From Marinobacter sp. F4218 (GTDB taxonomy: Bacteria > Pseudomonadota > Gammaproteobacteria > Pseudomonadales > Oleiphilaceae): DNA of 64,000 nt. The position numbers and the translations under genes are program-made. The stretch spans positions 682,001 to 746,000 of the forward strand of contig NZ_JAHZIL010000002.1 of the NCBI RefSeq assembly GCF_019443085.1, written 5' to 3'. The notes below the pieces were generated by a model that did no database searches, had not been told where the DNA came from, and worked only from the letters and a program-made list of their open reading frames with translations. Positions 1-11,000 of this stretch are shown here, in pieces (within the stretch, counting starts at the first letter, position 1; each line of letters opens with the position of its first letter).

Positions 1-164
1 AAAAATTCATAGTCCCAGTTTCGCGTAAACGGCAACGCCTCCCGGATACCGTCCAGCAAAACAGGTTGTCGCTTCTGGATAAATCTGGTCAAGCCCTCCT
101 GATCGGAGGGAAAAGGAATGGTTTCAATAGCTTCCGGCGCAGACAGATCAAATAAGTTCATCAT
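1..164 (-). CDS. Cupin-like / JmjC-type protein, N-terminal fragment
   Basis: The gene runs off the left edge, so only about 54 N-terminal residues are visible, beginning at tandem ATG codons (164 and 161). The segment 'KRQPVLLDGIREALPF' followed by 'NWDYEF' resembles the start of cupin_8/JmjC-like Fe(II)/2-oxoglutarate hydroxylases, where a 'P-V-x-L-x-G' strand precedes a W-containing segment. The iron-binding residues would lie beyond the edge. It is divergent from the phosphopantetheinyl transferase, so a link with the NRPS cluster is possible but unproven. Family assignment is tentative because the catalytic region is missing. Confidence 0.5.
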   Translation of the reverse strand, partial: MMNLFDLSAPEAIETIPFPSDQEGLTRFIQKRQPVLLDGIREALPFTRNWDYEF

Positions 165-597
165 GACATCCCTTTTCAACGAACTGGAACTGTTCGAATT
201 CCCTTTAAAAGCCTAGCCCTGCTTTTCACCGGATGGCGAGGGACAATTTAACGATATGCCATGGTCCCTAAAGCTGCAAGCACTACCAACGGCTTTCATA
301 TTCAACAGCTTCTCAACCAGTTTGTTCCCTGAACCTTATCCGATCTGAGCGATTAACGGCTGGCGCTGAATCAATTTTTCATCGTATTTATACCGGTGTA
401 ACCTACAACCTGCCCGCTTAAACTGGATAAAGTATCCCGGTCCTCGCTTGATCGAGCCTAGTCAACATCCTAATGTTTATAATACTGGCTTTCCTTTTTT
501 GGAGTTTTACCGCCATCAGTCTGGATACTTCCCCGGAAAATTCATCCGGGAGACAGGCGAACTCTTTTCTAACGCCAATCGAGCGAATGCCCCTCTC
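165..597. other. Divergent intergenic region
   Basis: This is the spacer between the cupin-like gene (minus strand) and the phosphopantetheinyl transferase (plus strand). The plus-strand frame is open from a TTG at 448, so 448-597 could be coding, but its third-position GC is lower than in the rest of the gene and neither start has a clear ribosome binding site. Promoters for both genes must lie here; I could not pick a convincing one. Confidence 0.4.
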
Positions 598-1254
598 ATG
601 AATGCAGACAGTATTGTGGCGATTGAACGGCGACTGAGATCCTTCAGCCAGGCAAATCTCTACCTCTGCGCAGGGGAACTGACGCAAGACCAGTCCCAAT
701 ATGTCATTGAAAGAGAACTGATGCGCAGGGCGGGTGCCAAACGAAAGAAAGAGTTTTTTTCCGGTCGCTGCCTGGCCCGCCTGGCGCTCAAACGCGCAGG
801 ATGGCCAATCCAGGCGCTCGATCGTGGCCCCCTGGGTAACCCGATCTGGCCTGCGCACATCATTGGCTCGATAACGCACGACCAGCACTTCGGCATGGCA
901 GTTGTTACCCACGACAGTGAAGTTCAGGGTATCGGCATTGATCTGATTGAGAACCCGGGCAAGGTTGACCGCCAAATCGACCACCTGATCATGCACGTTG
1001 AGGAAGAACTACTGCTGGCAGCCCGCTTTCCGGAGCTGCCTGCCCCTGCGGTCGCTTTCAGTGTTAAGGAAGCAGTGGTTAAAGCTGTCTCCGTACACAT
1101 TGGCCGTTTCATGGATTTTCTGGACATCCAGCTGACGGCCTCGGATCAGGGGATCAGTGCCCGGGTCAATGGCTTCCCTCGCCCGATACCCTGCATCGTA
1201 ATTGCGACAGAATTCGGACTCTTGAGCGCGTGCTTTTTCCGCCTCAGGAACTGA
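598..1254 (+). CDS. 4'-phosphopantetheinyl transferase (EntD/Sfp-type)
   Basis: It transfers phosphopantetheine from CoA to the carrier-domain serines of NRPS and PKS proteins. The family signatures are visible: 'KRKKEFFSGR' in the N-terminal subdomain, 'IIGSITH', the magnesium-binding 'GIGIDLI', and 'FSVKEAVVKAV' with the catalytic W/F-x-x-K-E-A-x-x-K pattern. From the ATG at 598 the protein is 218 aa, which suits the family; an upstream TTG at 448 would add 50 residues without family similarity. It lies about 180 bp upstream of the hybrid synthase on the same strand, so it probably activates the four carrier domains encoded next to it. Function is well supported; the start is not. Confidence 0.88.
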   Translation: MNADSIVAIERRLRSFSQANLYLCAGELTQDQSQYVIERELMRRAGAKRKKEFFSGRCLARLALKRAGWPIQALDRGPLGNPIWPAHIIGSITHDQHFGMAVVTHDSEVQGIGIDLIENPGKVDRQIDHLIMHVEEELLLAARFPELPAPAVAFSVKEAVVKAVSVHIGRFMDFLDIQLTASDQGISARVNGFPRPIPCIVIATEFGLLSACFFRLRN

Positions 1255-1435
1255 AAGCTTATACCACCTGACATACCTCCAGGATGCCCGCACGGGATAT
1301 AGCGCAATGCTCTTTGCTATGCTAGTTTACATATTGTAACAACCGGTCTGTGCGCTGTCTTACAGGCCACCTGATTCTTGGCATGGAGTCCCGCCGAGCT
1401 GTGTTCGTTGATCTCTATCTAGGGAAGGCAGAGAG
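1255..1435 (+). promoter_or_regulatory. Likely promoter region of the NRPS/PKS operon
   Basis: This 181-bp spacer precedes the five closely packed genes at 1436-17384, so it is the natural place for the operon promoter. An AT-rich stretch around 1310-1340 is the most promoter-like part. A purine-rich Shine-Dalgarno (AGGGAAGGCAGAGAG) ends directly before the ATG at 1436. I did not find a sigma-54 element with correct spacing. The assignment is by position. Confidence 0.4.
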
Positions 1436-4400
1436 ATGGATGCTAGAGAGTCTCCCCCCGTAGTACCCGGCTTCCTCGCCCAGTTTGAACACACGGTCCG
1501 CGAGTGTGCCGGAGATCCTGCCCTGTGGGTATCCGGGCAAACGGTTTCCTATGGGGACCTGTACAACAATGCGCTCATCATTCAGGAAGAAATTGCAGCA
1601 ATAAGCGTCCCCCGAGGCACCCCGATAGCCATCCACACCCACAATCGTGAGTTGGCCATTACGGCAATGATCGCCATTCTTCGGCATGGCTGTGCTTATC
1701 TTCCTCTGGACCCCATGTATCCGGAGGATCGCCTTAACTATATGGTCAGCCACGCCGGCGCGGCCCTTACCGTTACCGATAACGATGATTTCAGATCCCC
1801 TGTCGGTAGCCACCTGGATCTTCGTGATATTGCTTTTGGCCCTGTTTCAGAGTCAGCGCCGCAGAGTGCCCCTATTACGCCGGAAACTGATGCTTACGTC
1901 ATCTATACCTCCGGCTCAACAGGCAAGCCCAAGGGCGTTCTGATGAATCACGGCACGCTGGACAACCTGATTTTCTGGCAAAACAACCATTATGAGCCGG
2001 GTACGCGCTACCGGACCCTGCAATTTTCAGCTTTGAGTTTTGATGTCTCGTTTCAGGAAACCTTTTCCACCCTGAGTCAGGGTGGAACCCTGTATCTCAT
2101 CGACCAGGAGCTCAAACAGGATTTCCGCCGCCTGCTTGAGTTCATTGAAGAGCAACGAATTGAGCGGATCTTCCTCCCTTACATCGCGCTGCTTCAATTG
2201 GTCATGTGGGCGAACCGCCTGCGGCTATACCCGGTTTCCCTAAGGGAAGTTATCACTGCGGGCGAACAGCTGGTCATTAGCAAGGAATTACGTACCGCCT
2301 TTAACGCATTGAAAAATGCGACCCTGATTAACCAGTACGGGCCCTGCGAAACCCATGTGGTAAGCGAATATGCGCTCCATTGGCCGGCGGATGACTGGCC
2401 AGCTTTGCCACCGATTGGCAAAGCCATCGACCACGCAGAACTCTTGATTCTGGACGAGGAGCGAAACCCGGTTGATCAAGACGAAGTCGGCGAACTGTAC
2501 ATCGCGGGCCCGGTCTTGGCACACGGTTACATAAACAGCCCCGAACAGACCGAACAACGCTTCATCACGCTTTCGAATCTCGACGGACAGCGAGCCTACC
2601 GCACGGGCGACCTTGTTAGTCGTGACGCTGCGGGCGACCTTCTTTACCGCGGACGCATCGACAACCAGGTCAAAATCAGTGGTTACCGGGTGGAGCTCAG
2701 TGAAGTTGAAGCCCGACTGCTGGACACTGGCCTGATCCAGGAAGCTGCCGCCGCAGTTCAGGAAATCAACGGGCAGAAGAAGCTGGTGGCTTTCGTCACT
2801 GCTGACTCCGGGACCGGCGACATCGAAGCTTCCCTCAAACGGAGACTTCAGGCACTGATGCCGGGCTACATGATTCCGAGCCGGTTTTACTGGGTTGATA
2901 AGCTCAGGAAGACGCCCTCGGGAAAGATAGACCGGAAATCAATGCTGGAATCATTGGACGGCGTCGCCACGGAATCCTCCAGCCGGCAGGAAGACCTGTC
3001 CGAATCCCTGTTGACCATTATCAGACGAGAACTGGATCTCGCCGATCTGGTCACTGAGGATAACCTGCAGGATCGCGGAATGGATTCCCTAGCCGCTAAC
3101 CGGATTGCTGCGTCGTTCTATGAGCAGCAGGGGCTTTCCATCCCTGTGTACTCCCTGTTCCAGTACCGAACCCTGGGGCAGTTCCTGAACTATGCAGTGA
3201 CCCGCCACAGTGTTCCGGTAACGGGCACCGCTGACGGCCCGGCTCAGACAAAGAGCAGCACCGACGCTGCAGCCCGGGATGTCGCGATCATTGGAATGTC
3301 CTTGCGAGTTCCCGGCGCGAATTCACTGGAAACCTTCTGGCAGAATCTCCTTGAAGGCACAGAGAGCATCACCTTCTTCACGCCCACAGACAGTGACAGT
3401 GGTTACGTTAATGCCCGCGGGATCCTGGACGATCCCCTGGGCTTCGATGATCGCTTCTTCGGGATCAGTCCGATCGAGGCCGAGTTCATAGATCCGCAAC
3501 AGCGTTTGCTGCTCGAACTCGCGTGGCACGGCCTGGAAAATGCCGGCTACGATCCGGAGCAGTTCGCCGGTCGGATTGGCGTCTATTGTGGCGTTGGCAA
3601 CAACACTTACTACCTCAACAATGTTCTGAAAAATCAGGAGAAACTCGAAGATTATGGCGCACTTCAGGCAATGGTGGCGAATGAAAAGGATTACGCCGCA
3701 ACCCGCCTCGCCCACAAACTGAACCTGGTCGGACCGGCTCTCAGCATTCACAGTGCCTGTTCGACCTCACTGGTAGCTGTAGCGGAGGCCGTTGAAGCCA
3801 TCCGACAAGGCCGTTGTGATATTGCCATCGCTGGGGGCGCATCCCTTACATTTCCGCAGCAACAGCCCCATACCCACCAGGAAGGCAGCATTTATACCCG
3901 TGACGGTCACACGCGTCCTTTCGATAAAGACAGTTCAGGCACGGTCTTCAGCGATGGCGGCGGCATCGTCGTACTGAAACGGCTGGATGAAGCCCAGAAA
4001 GATCGGGACTACATCTACGCGGCCATAACCGGCGTTGCGGTCAATAACGATGGGGCGGAGAAAGGCAGTTTTTCCGGGCCCAGCGTTCAAGGCCAGAAAT
4101 CCGTCATTCAGGCCGCCATCAATGATGCACGCCTCGATGTTAACCGCGTCGGCTACGTTGAAGCTCATGGCACCGCTACCCCGATCGGTGACCCGATTGA
4201 GGTTTCGGCGCTGAGTGCGGCGTTTGCCGAGTACACGCCAAACAAACAATTCTGCCAACTGGGGTCAGTGAAGAGTAATTTTGGTCACCTGACTGCTGCC
4301 GCGGGGGTCGCGGGACTTATCAAATGCGCCCTGGCCGTTGATCGCGCCAAGATTCCACAAACAATCAATTTCAAGACCCCTAACCCGGAACTGAACCTGA

Positions 4401-7400
4401 GCCAGACTCCGTTTATGGTCGCGCATAGCGCGACCGACTGGAATAAACCCCGGTCAGAGCGCATTGCCGGGGTCAGCTCTTTCGGGATTGGCGGCACCAA
4501 TGCCCATGTTCTGCTCAAGGGCACCGAATCCATGGCCGGGCCCGACCACTCGGCCACACCGGAATGGGTGCCACTCTGTTTCAGTGCGCACTCTGCCAGT
4601 GCCCTCTCGTCACTGCTGGCAAGCTATCAACCGTTCCTGAACGAGTCCAACGACCGAACGTATCGAGCAGAGCTAGCCGCCGCGTTGATCCACAACCGTC
4701 GCAAATTTCGTTACCGCATTGCTCTCCCACAGGACATCGAGGTTCACGACCTTATCGCCATGATTGAGGAGGCCGAGGATACCGAGGCGGCATTCACAGC
4801 CCCCACAGTCGCTTTTGCCTTCCCCGGCCAGGGCTGTCAGGTAGCGGGCATGGGGCGCGCCCTTTATGCCAGCATCCCGGCGTTTCGTGAGGCCTTTGAC
4901 GAGTGTGCCGGAATCCTCCGGCGTCAACATGATCTGGATATCCTCTCACTGGTGTTTGAGTCCGGCGATCCCCTGAAGGATACCCAGAAAACCCAGATCA
5001 GCCTGTTCTGCTTCGGATATGCCCTTTTCGCTGCACTGCACAGCATCGGGATAAAGCCAAGTGCCGCTATTGGGCACAGTATCGGTGAGTTGTTAGCAGC
5101 GACAATATCGGGGGTTTTTGACCTGCCCACGGCTATTCGAGTAGTCATGACCCGCGGCGAAGTCATGCAGGCACAACCCTCGGGTTCAATGTTGGCAGCG
5201 CGTGCCGGTATCGACCAACTGTCTCCGCTGTTGCCTAAGACAGTCGTCGTTGCGGCTGAAAATACCGCCGACGCCTGCACCCTGTCCGGAGACCATGATG
5301 GGATTGATGAGGCAGCAGCAATACTGGAACAGAATTCCATCAAATTCCGGGCGCTGAATACCTCTCACGCCTTTCACTCACCCGCCATGGATGCTGCCAG
5401 TGAGGCCTTCAGTCAGCGTTTGAAGGGTGTGGAACTTAACGCCCCTAGCCTGCCTTTTATCTCCTGCGTCACGGGCGAGTGGATAACCGATCAGCAGGCA
5501 ACTGACATCCGTTACTGGGCCCGGCAGATTCGAGAGCCGGTTCAGTTCCGCAAAGGTTGCCAGACCCTCGGAACACTCAAGAATCTGGTCGTCCTGGAGT
5601 GCGGACCACAAGGCACGGTTTCCGGGATGGCTCTGCAGAACCTGGACGATAAATCCGATCTTGCATTGATTCCTCTGGCCATAGAAGCCGGCAACTCCGA
5701 CAAAGAACTCGCTTCATTCTCTCGGGGGCTGGGTCAGGCCTGGTCCAAAGGCGTGGTGATCGACTGGCCCTGCGAATTGGCAAACCCGTCTTTGCGGGTT
5801 CAATTGCCGGGATACCCTTTCCAGCATCGGACCCACGTAATCGAACCCGAGCCGGTTGCCCCGGCGGCGGCAAGTACCGCTATCAACGCAGTTGACACCG
5901 ATCAGGTCACTGCAATCGCTACTTCACAGAATTCGGCTGGGCAAAGCATGAACGATGACATCGCTGAAAAATTGCGCACTCTGTTTTCTGACCTATCCGG
6001 TATTGATCTCAGTCAGGCCGATGGAAACGCGACATTCTTCGAACTCGGTCTGGATTCCTTATTGCTCACGCAGTCAACCATCAAGATCAAGAAGAAGTTC
6101 AAGGTAAACATCACCTTCCGACAACTTCTCAATGATTATGGAAACCTCGATAAGCTGGGCGAGTATCTCATTAGTCAGGGGGCCGATACCGGCGTCAACA
6201 CTGTGACCCAGAGCGTTTCCGGGGATGTTCCGGCACCGCGTCAAACCGCCACGCCAGGCGAAGCCAATGCAACAGTTTCTTCCGGCCAACCCAGTCCATT
6301 GCCCTCGTTCGCCCTTACAGCAGGGGCATCCGGCGAAATTCAGTCGTTACTGCATCAACAAATGCAGATTCTCCAAGGCCAACTGGCACTGCTTTCGTCA
6401 TTATCGAGCCAGCCCTCCCAGGGTGGCTCGACTCATTCCTCTTCTGAGGGTGTAACCGGCAGTCATGACCAGACGAGGCCAACGACTTCGCCGATCAAGC
6501 CTTTCGGGGCCGGCACACGCATCAATGTCAAACGCAGTAATGAGATGACGCCCAAGCAGCAGGCGAATTTCGACGAACTGGCAACTCGCTACAACACTCG
6601 ATTTGCACGCTCAAAGGAGTTTGCCCAGAACAACCGCAAGCAACTGGCGGACCCGAGGGTTGTTTCGGGGTTTCGTAATGTGATCAAGGAAGTCATTTAT
6701 CCGATTGTGGTTGAGCGTTCCGAGGGCCCCTACCTCTGGGATATCGACGGCGGAAAACTGATTGATGTCACCTGTGGTTTTGGCAGTAATGTCTTTGGCA
6801 ACTCTGCGCCCTTTATCAAGGATGCGATATCGCGGCAGCTCGATCTCGGCTATGAGATTGGCCCGCAACACCCTCTCGTTGCCGATGCTTCCCGACTGTT
6901 TTGCCAGATCACGGGCAACGAACGCGTGGCCTTCTGCAATACCGGGTCAGAAGCGGTTCTTGGGGCCATGCGTTTGGCCCGGACGGTGACCGCCAAGGAG
7001 AAAGTCGTCATCTTTGAGAACGATTACCATGGCATCCACGACGACGTTATCGTTACCCGGGGAAGCAGCGGATTCGCCGTTCCGGCGGCCGCGGGCATTC
7101 CCGAAGCTGCCGTCGAGAACATGATTGTCCTCGATTATGGTAATGACGACTCGCTCGCCTACATTCGAGAGCATGCTGAAGAGATCGCGGCCATCCTGGT
7201 TGAACCTGTTCAAAGCCGCAACCCTGACCTGCAGCCAAAAAGCTTTCTTCAGAAGGCCCGGACACTGTGTTCAGAAAAGCAGATTGCGCTCATTTTTGAC
7301 GAAGTAATCACCGGGTTTCGAATCCACCCACGCGGAGCACAGGGTTATTACGGTATTGATGCCGATATCTGTACCTACGGCAAGATTGTCGGCGGCGGTC

Positions 7401-8032
7401 TCCCTATCGGCGCCATATCCGGAAAAGCCGAGTTCATGGACGCGTTGGACGGCGGCCAATGGCAATTCGGTGACGACTCTGCTCCCGAGGTCGGTGTGAC
7501 CTATTTTGCCGGCACATTCGTTCGCCACCCCCTGGTGTTGGCCGCCGCAGTTGCTGTTTTGCAGCGCCTGACCGAAGAACCAGGGCTTCAGGACGACCTG
7601 AACCAGCGTGCCAGTCAGATGGTGAGGGATATCAATCACTACGCCCAACTGGTTGGCGCCCCGCTGAAAATCGAAAATTGCGGATCTATGTGCAAGGTAA
7701 AGATTCCGCAGGACATAGCGTTCGAGGAGCTGATCTATATCCTCCTGCGCGAGAAAGGCATCCATATCTGGGATGCGCGCCCAATGTTCATCACCACCGC
7801 CCACAGTGACGAAGACATAAGCGGTATCGTCAACGCTTTCAAACAGGCCATGGACGAGATGATTGCCATGGACTTTTTCCCGACCACCCAGGATTCGGTA
7901 CAGGCGGCAAACGGGAGCGGTCAACGGCCTCCGGTCGAGGGTGCTCGACTCGGTCGTGATGAATCCGGAAAGGCCGCCTGGTATATCCCTTCCAAAACGA
8001 ACAAGAACCAGTTCGAGAAATGGGCAGGTTAA
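1436..8032 (+). CDS. Hybrid NRPS-PKS with aminotransferase domain (A-PCP-KS-AT-ACP-AMT)
   Basis: This 2198-aa enzyme should load an amino acid, extend it with malonate and convert the beta-keto group to a beta-amino group. Domains in order: adenylation (about 20-510; 'YTSGSTGKPKG' from 157, substrate Asp203, A10 Lys497), peptidyl carrier (Ser551), ketosynthase (about 615-1040; Cys775, His911, His951), acyltransferase (about 1110-1410; Ser1215 in GHSIG; HAFH at 1311-1314, the malonyl-specific form), acyl carrier (Ser1541), and a class III PLP aminotransferase (about 1690-2150; GSEA at 1837-1840, Asp1955, PLP Lys1983). A low-complexity linker (about 1580-1680) precedes the aminotransferase. There is no condensation domain; that function starts the next protein, 6 bp downstream. 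The substrate code read by eye is D-V-Q-F-I-A-Q-V-V, closest to proline codes. The KS-AT-ACP-aminotransferase block recalls iturin/mycosubtilin synthases, but those start with a fatty-acyl ligase, whereas this A domain keeps the amino-group-binding Asp. Confidence 0.93.
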   Translation: MDARESPPVVPGFLAQFEHTVRECAGDPALWVSGQTVSYGDLYNNALIIQEEIAAISVPRGTPIAIHTHNRELAITAMIAILRHGCAYLPLDPMYPEDRLNYMVSHAGAALTVTDNDDFRSPVGSHLDLRDIAFGPVSESAPQSAPITPETDAYVIYTSGSTGKPKGVLMNHGTLDNLIFWQNNHYEPGTRYRTLQFSALSFDVSFQETFSTLSQGGTLYLIDQELKQDFRRLLEFIEEQRIERIFLPYIALLQLVMWANRLRLYPVSLREVITAGEQLVISKELRTAFNALKNATLINQYGPCETHVVSEYALHWPADDWPALPPIGKAIDHAELLILDEERNPVDQDEVGELYIAGPVLAHGYINSPEQTEQRFITLSNLDGQRAYRTGDLVSRDAAGDLLYRGRIDNQVKISGYRVELSEVEARLLDTGLIQEAAAAVQEINGQKKLVAFVTADSGTGDIEASLKRRLQALMPGYMIPSRFYWVDKLRKTPSGKIDRKSMLESLDGVATESSSRQEDLSESLLTIIRRELDLADLVTEDNLQDRGMDSLAANRIAASFYEQQGLSIPVYSLFQYRTLGQFLNYAVTRHSVPVTGTADGPAQTKSSTDAAARDVAIIGMSLRVPGANSLETFWQNLLEGTESITFFTPTDSDSGYVNARGILDDPLGFDDRFFGISPIEAEFIDPQQRLLLELAWHGLENAGYDPEQFAGRIGVYCGVGNNTYYLNNVLKNQEKLEDYGALQAMVANEKDYAATRLAHKLNLVGPALSIHSACSTSLVAVAEAVEAIRQGRCDIAIAGGASLTFPQQQPHTHQEGSIYTRDGHTRPFDKDSSGTVFSDGGGIVVLKRLDEAQKDRDYIYAAITGVAVNNDGAEKGSFSGPSVQGQKSVIQAAINDARLDVNRVGYVEAHGTATPIGDPIEVSALSAAFAEYTPNKQFCQLGSVKSNFGHLTAAAGVAGLIKCALAVDRAKIPQTINFKTPNPELNLSQTPFMVAHSATDWNKPRSERIAGVSSFGIGGTNAHVLLKGTESMAGPDHSATPEWVPLCFSAHSASALSSLLASYQPFLNESNDRTYRAELAAALIHNRRKFRYRIALPQDIEVHDLIAMIEEAEDTEAAFTAPTVAFAFPGQGCQVAGMGRALYASIPAFREAFDECAGILRRQHDLDILSLVFESGDPLKDTQKTQISLFCFGYALFAALHSIGIKPSAAIGHSIGELLAATISGVFDLPTAIRVVMTRGEVMQAQPSGSMLAARAGIDQLSPLLPKTVVVAAENTADACTLSGDHDGIDEAAAILEQNSIKFRALNTSHAFHSPAMDAASEAFSQRLKGVELNAPSLPFISCVTGEWITDQQATDIRYWARQIREPVQFRKGCQTLGTLKNLVVLECGPQGTVSGMALQNLDDKSDLALIPLAIEAGNSDKELASFSRGLGQAWSKGVVIDWPCELANPSLRVQLPGYPFQHRTHVIEPEPVAPAAASTAINAVDTDQVTAIATSQNSAGQSMNDDIAEKLRTLFSDLSGIDLSQADGNATFFELGLDSLLLTQSTIKIKKKFKVNITFRQLLNDYGNLDKLGEYLISQGADTGVNTVTQSVSGDVPAPRQTATPGEANATVSSGQPSPLPSFALTAGASGEIQSLLHQQMQILQGQLALLSSLSSQPSQGGSTHSSSEGVTGSHDQTRPTTSPIKPFGAGTRINVKRSNEMTPKQQANFDELATRYNTRFARSKEFAQNNRKQLADPRVVSGFRNVIKEVIYPIVVERSEGPYLWDIDGGKLIDVTCGFGSNVFGNSAPFIKDAISRQLDLGYEIGPQHPLVADASRLFCQITGNERVAFCNTGSEAVLGAMRLARTVTAKEKVVIFENDYHGIHDDVIVTRGSSGFAVPAAAGIPEAAVENMIVLDYGNDDSLAYIREHAEEIAAILVEPVQSRNPDLQPKSFLQKARTLCSEKQIALIFDEVITGFRIHPRGAQGYYGIDADICTYGKIVGGGLPIGAISGKAEFMDALDGGQWQFGDDSAPEVGVTYFAGTFVRHPLVLAAAVAVLQRLTEEPGLQDDLNQRASQMVRDINHYAQLVGAPLKIENCGSMCKVKIPQDIAFEELIYILLREKGIHIWDARPMFITTAHSDEDISGIVNAFKQAMDEMIAMDFFPTTQDSVQAANGSGQRPPVEGARLGRDESGKAAWYIPSKTNKNQFEKWAG

Positions 8033-8038
8033 CCGCTT

Positions 8039-11000
8039 ATGAATACTGCCGTTCTGAATTACGTTGACCGACATGACCCCTTCCAGTTCGGTGAACTGGA
8101 AGGGGTCATCATCTCCACCGAATCCCAGCGAGAAGTCTGGCTGGCGGCACAGTTCGGTGAAGGCGCAAGTGCGGCCTTCAATGAATCGGTTTTCGTCAAC
8201 CTACAGGGACAGGTCAACGAAACCGCATTGACCAACGCGCTGAAGGCACTTTGGGACCGTCACGAGGCCATGCGTGGGTGTTTCAGCGATGACGGGGAAG
8301 AAATGGTGATCTACAAGAATCGCCCTGCCCCGATCTACACACACGACTTTTCATCAAAGCCGCCCAATTTGCGAAATGAACAGATCGCGGCACTGGCTCG
8401 CAGCGCCGTTGTCGATGCGTTTGATTTGTTTAACGGCCCCCTTGCCCGAATGGACGTCATTCAGTGCTCCGCTTTGGAGACCCGCGTCCTGCTGACCCTG
8501 CATCATTCGATCTGTGACGGCTGGTCGCTCTATATCCTCGCCAGCGAGCTTGGCAAGTTGTACTCCGACTTTGTTGAGCCATCGGAAACATCCTTGCTGG
8601 ACCCCGCGCCAAGATTCAGCAACTACGCCGATTGGGAGCGCAGCGAGGATACCCGGCCCTTGCGGGAACAAAGCATCGAGTATTGGACGAAACGTTTTGC
8701 CCAGGGAATCCCGGCGCTTGATCTTCCCTATGACCGACCCCGCTCATTCTCCCGAAGCTTTGATGCATTCCGGTTGGACAAAGACCTGCCCATGGAACTT
8801 CTGGGTGGCATGAAAACGCTGGCAGCGAGAAATAGCAGCACCATTACCACGGCTTTGATTGCAACGTTCGTCGCGTACCTGAATCGTATTTCAGGGTGCG
8901 AGGATATCGTCCTCGGTATCCCGTTTGCCGGGCAGATGGCAAAAGAAGAGCACAACCTGGTCGGCCATTGCGTCAATATTATCCCGCTCTACATCACTGT
9001 TTCGGGGGACGATTCATTCAAGACACTGCTCCAGAAGACCCAACAGAATATGCTCGAAGCGTTCGAGCACCAGTACCTGACCTACGGCACGCTTCTGAAG
9101 ACCTTGGGGGTTGCCCGTGATCCCTCGAAACCGCCCTTGGTCTCCGTCATTTTCAATGTGGATCAGGCCAACGAATCGGATTTCCAGTTCTCTGGCCTGA
9201 CGGCCTCGTTTCAATCCAATCCTCGCGCGTTCGAAAATTTCGACCTGAACCTCAATATTACGTTGTCGGATTCCGCCGCAGTAATGGAGTGCACTCACAA
9301 TCTGCAGCTCTGGGATACCGAGACCATGGATCGCCGTATGGAGGAGTTACTGCTTCTCATGCGGGGTGTTCTCGACGATTCGGACGCCCCTCTTAATCGG
9401 CATAACCTGATCAGGAACGAGGACCTGTTGCTCTATCGCAGCCAGTGGGCAACGGCTTATCGCCCGTACGATCTTGAGCACACAAGCCTGCACGGACTGG
9501 TCGAATCTGCGGCAGAACGGTTCCCGGATCGGACGGCACTGGTGTTCGAGAACGTCGAACTGACCTACGGAGAACTGGATCGACAGGCTAATCGGCTCGC
9601 ACACTGGCTGATAGACCGGGGGGTCATGACGGAAACGGTCGTCCCCATTCTGATGGACCGCTCCCTCGATATGCTGATCGCAATTAATGGCATTCTGAAG
9701 GCGGGTGGCGCTTACCTGCCACTGGATCCAGATCATCCCCACGACCGATTGGCGTTTATCCTGGAAGAGGTTGGCGCCCGCTTTGTACTGACACAATCAG
9801 CTCTCGCAGACCGGATTCCCGCTGACGCTCAAGCCATCGCCCTGGATGCCGATGACATTGACCTGACGGAGTATCCAGAACGGCGCCCCGACGTGCCCTT
9901 TTCCTGCTCTCAGCTCGCCTACGTGATCTATACCTCCGGATCGACTGGAACACCCAAAGGTGTGATGCTGGAACACCGCTCTATCTGCAATCACATGCTA
10001 TGGCTTCAGGAGACGTTTCCACTTGATGAAACGGACTCTGTGATGCTGAAAACCCCATACACGTTTGATGTATCGCTGTGCGAACTTTTCCTGCCTCTGA
10101 TGGTGGGAAGCCGGCTGATCATTGCCCGCCCCGGAGGTCACAAGGATCCAGAGTATCTCGCAGCCCTGATTAACCAACACCAGATCTCTCACATTCATTT
10201 TGTACCTTCCCTGGCGTACCTGTTCCTTGACATCTGCAAGCAGTCCGACTGCCCCTCCATTCGCCGGTTCATCCTGGCGGGCGAAGCCGTCAGTACGGAA
10301 CTGGAATCCCGGTTAACCGAAGCGTTTCCAGATGCCGAGTGCTGGAACCTCTACGGACCGACGGAGGCCGCCGTGCACGCCAGTCTGTGGCAATGCGGCA
10401 AAGAAATTTTTGCCCATACCGTGCCCATGGGGAAAGCACCGCCCAACACCCGGCTGTATGTGGTGAATAACCAGATGCAGCTGCTTGCTCCGGGCCTGGT
10501 TGGGGAGCTTCTGATTGCCGGCGTTCAGGTTGCTAGGGGGTACATGAACCGACCCGACCTCACGGCCGAGCGCTTTATTGAGGACCCGTTCTCCGATGAG
10601 CCGTTCAAAGCCTATCGGACCGGGGATCTGGTGAAAATGCGCTCGGATGGGGTACTTGAATACATCGGGCGAAATGATTTCCAGGTGAAGCTTCGAGGAC
10701 TGCGGATCGAACTCGGCGAAATTGAATCCGTCATTCTCCGGTTCCCCGATATTACCCAATGCGCAGTTCTCGCTCGGGAAGATCGCAAGAATGATCAGCG
10801 CCTGGTCGCTTACATTGTGGCAAAATCAAAGGTCGCGGATTCGCTCGCAGAGCTGAAAGCGCATATCGGGCAAAGTTTGCCTGACTACATGATGCCGCAA
10901 CATTTCATACAGCTGACCGCTTTGCCCCTTACCTCCAGCGGCAAAGTGGATCGCAACGCGCTTCCCTTACCGGATATCTCCATGGCGGCAGAGTCCGATT

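Noticed and set aside
418..996. 192-codon minus-strand frame opposite the phosphopantetheinyl transferase.
   Set aside because: The plus strand carries all transferase motifs; the antisense frame has none.
1374..1395. TTGGCATGGAGTCCCGCC upstream of the NRPS/PKS operon as a sigma-54 element.
   Set aside because: The GG-to-GC spacing is wrong and the -12 half reads CCCGC rather than TTGC.
1436..2960. First domain of the hybrid synthase as a fatty-acyl ligase, as in iturin-type synthases.
   Set aside because: The A domain keeps the Asp (203) that binds an alpha-amino group and shows proline-type core motifs, so amino-acid loading is more likely.
7271..8074. 267-codon minus-strand frame opposite the aminotransferase domain.
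   Set aside because: It mirrors a domain with intact PLP motifs on the plus strand and has no recognisable product.
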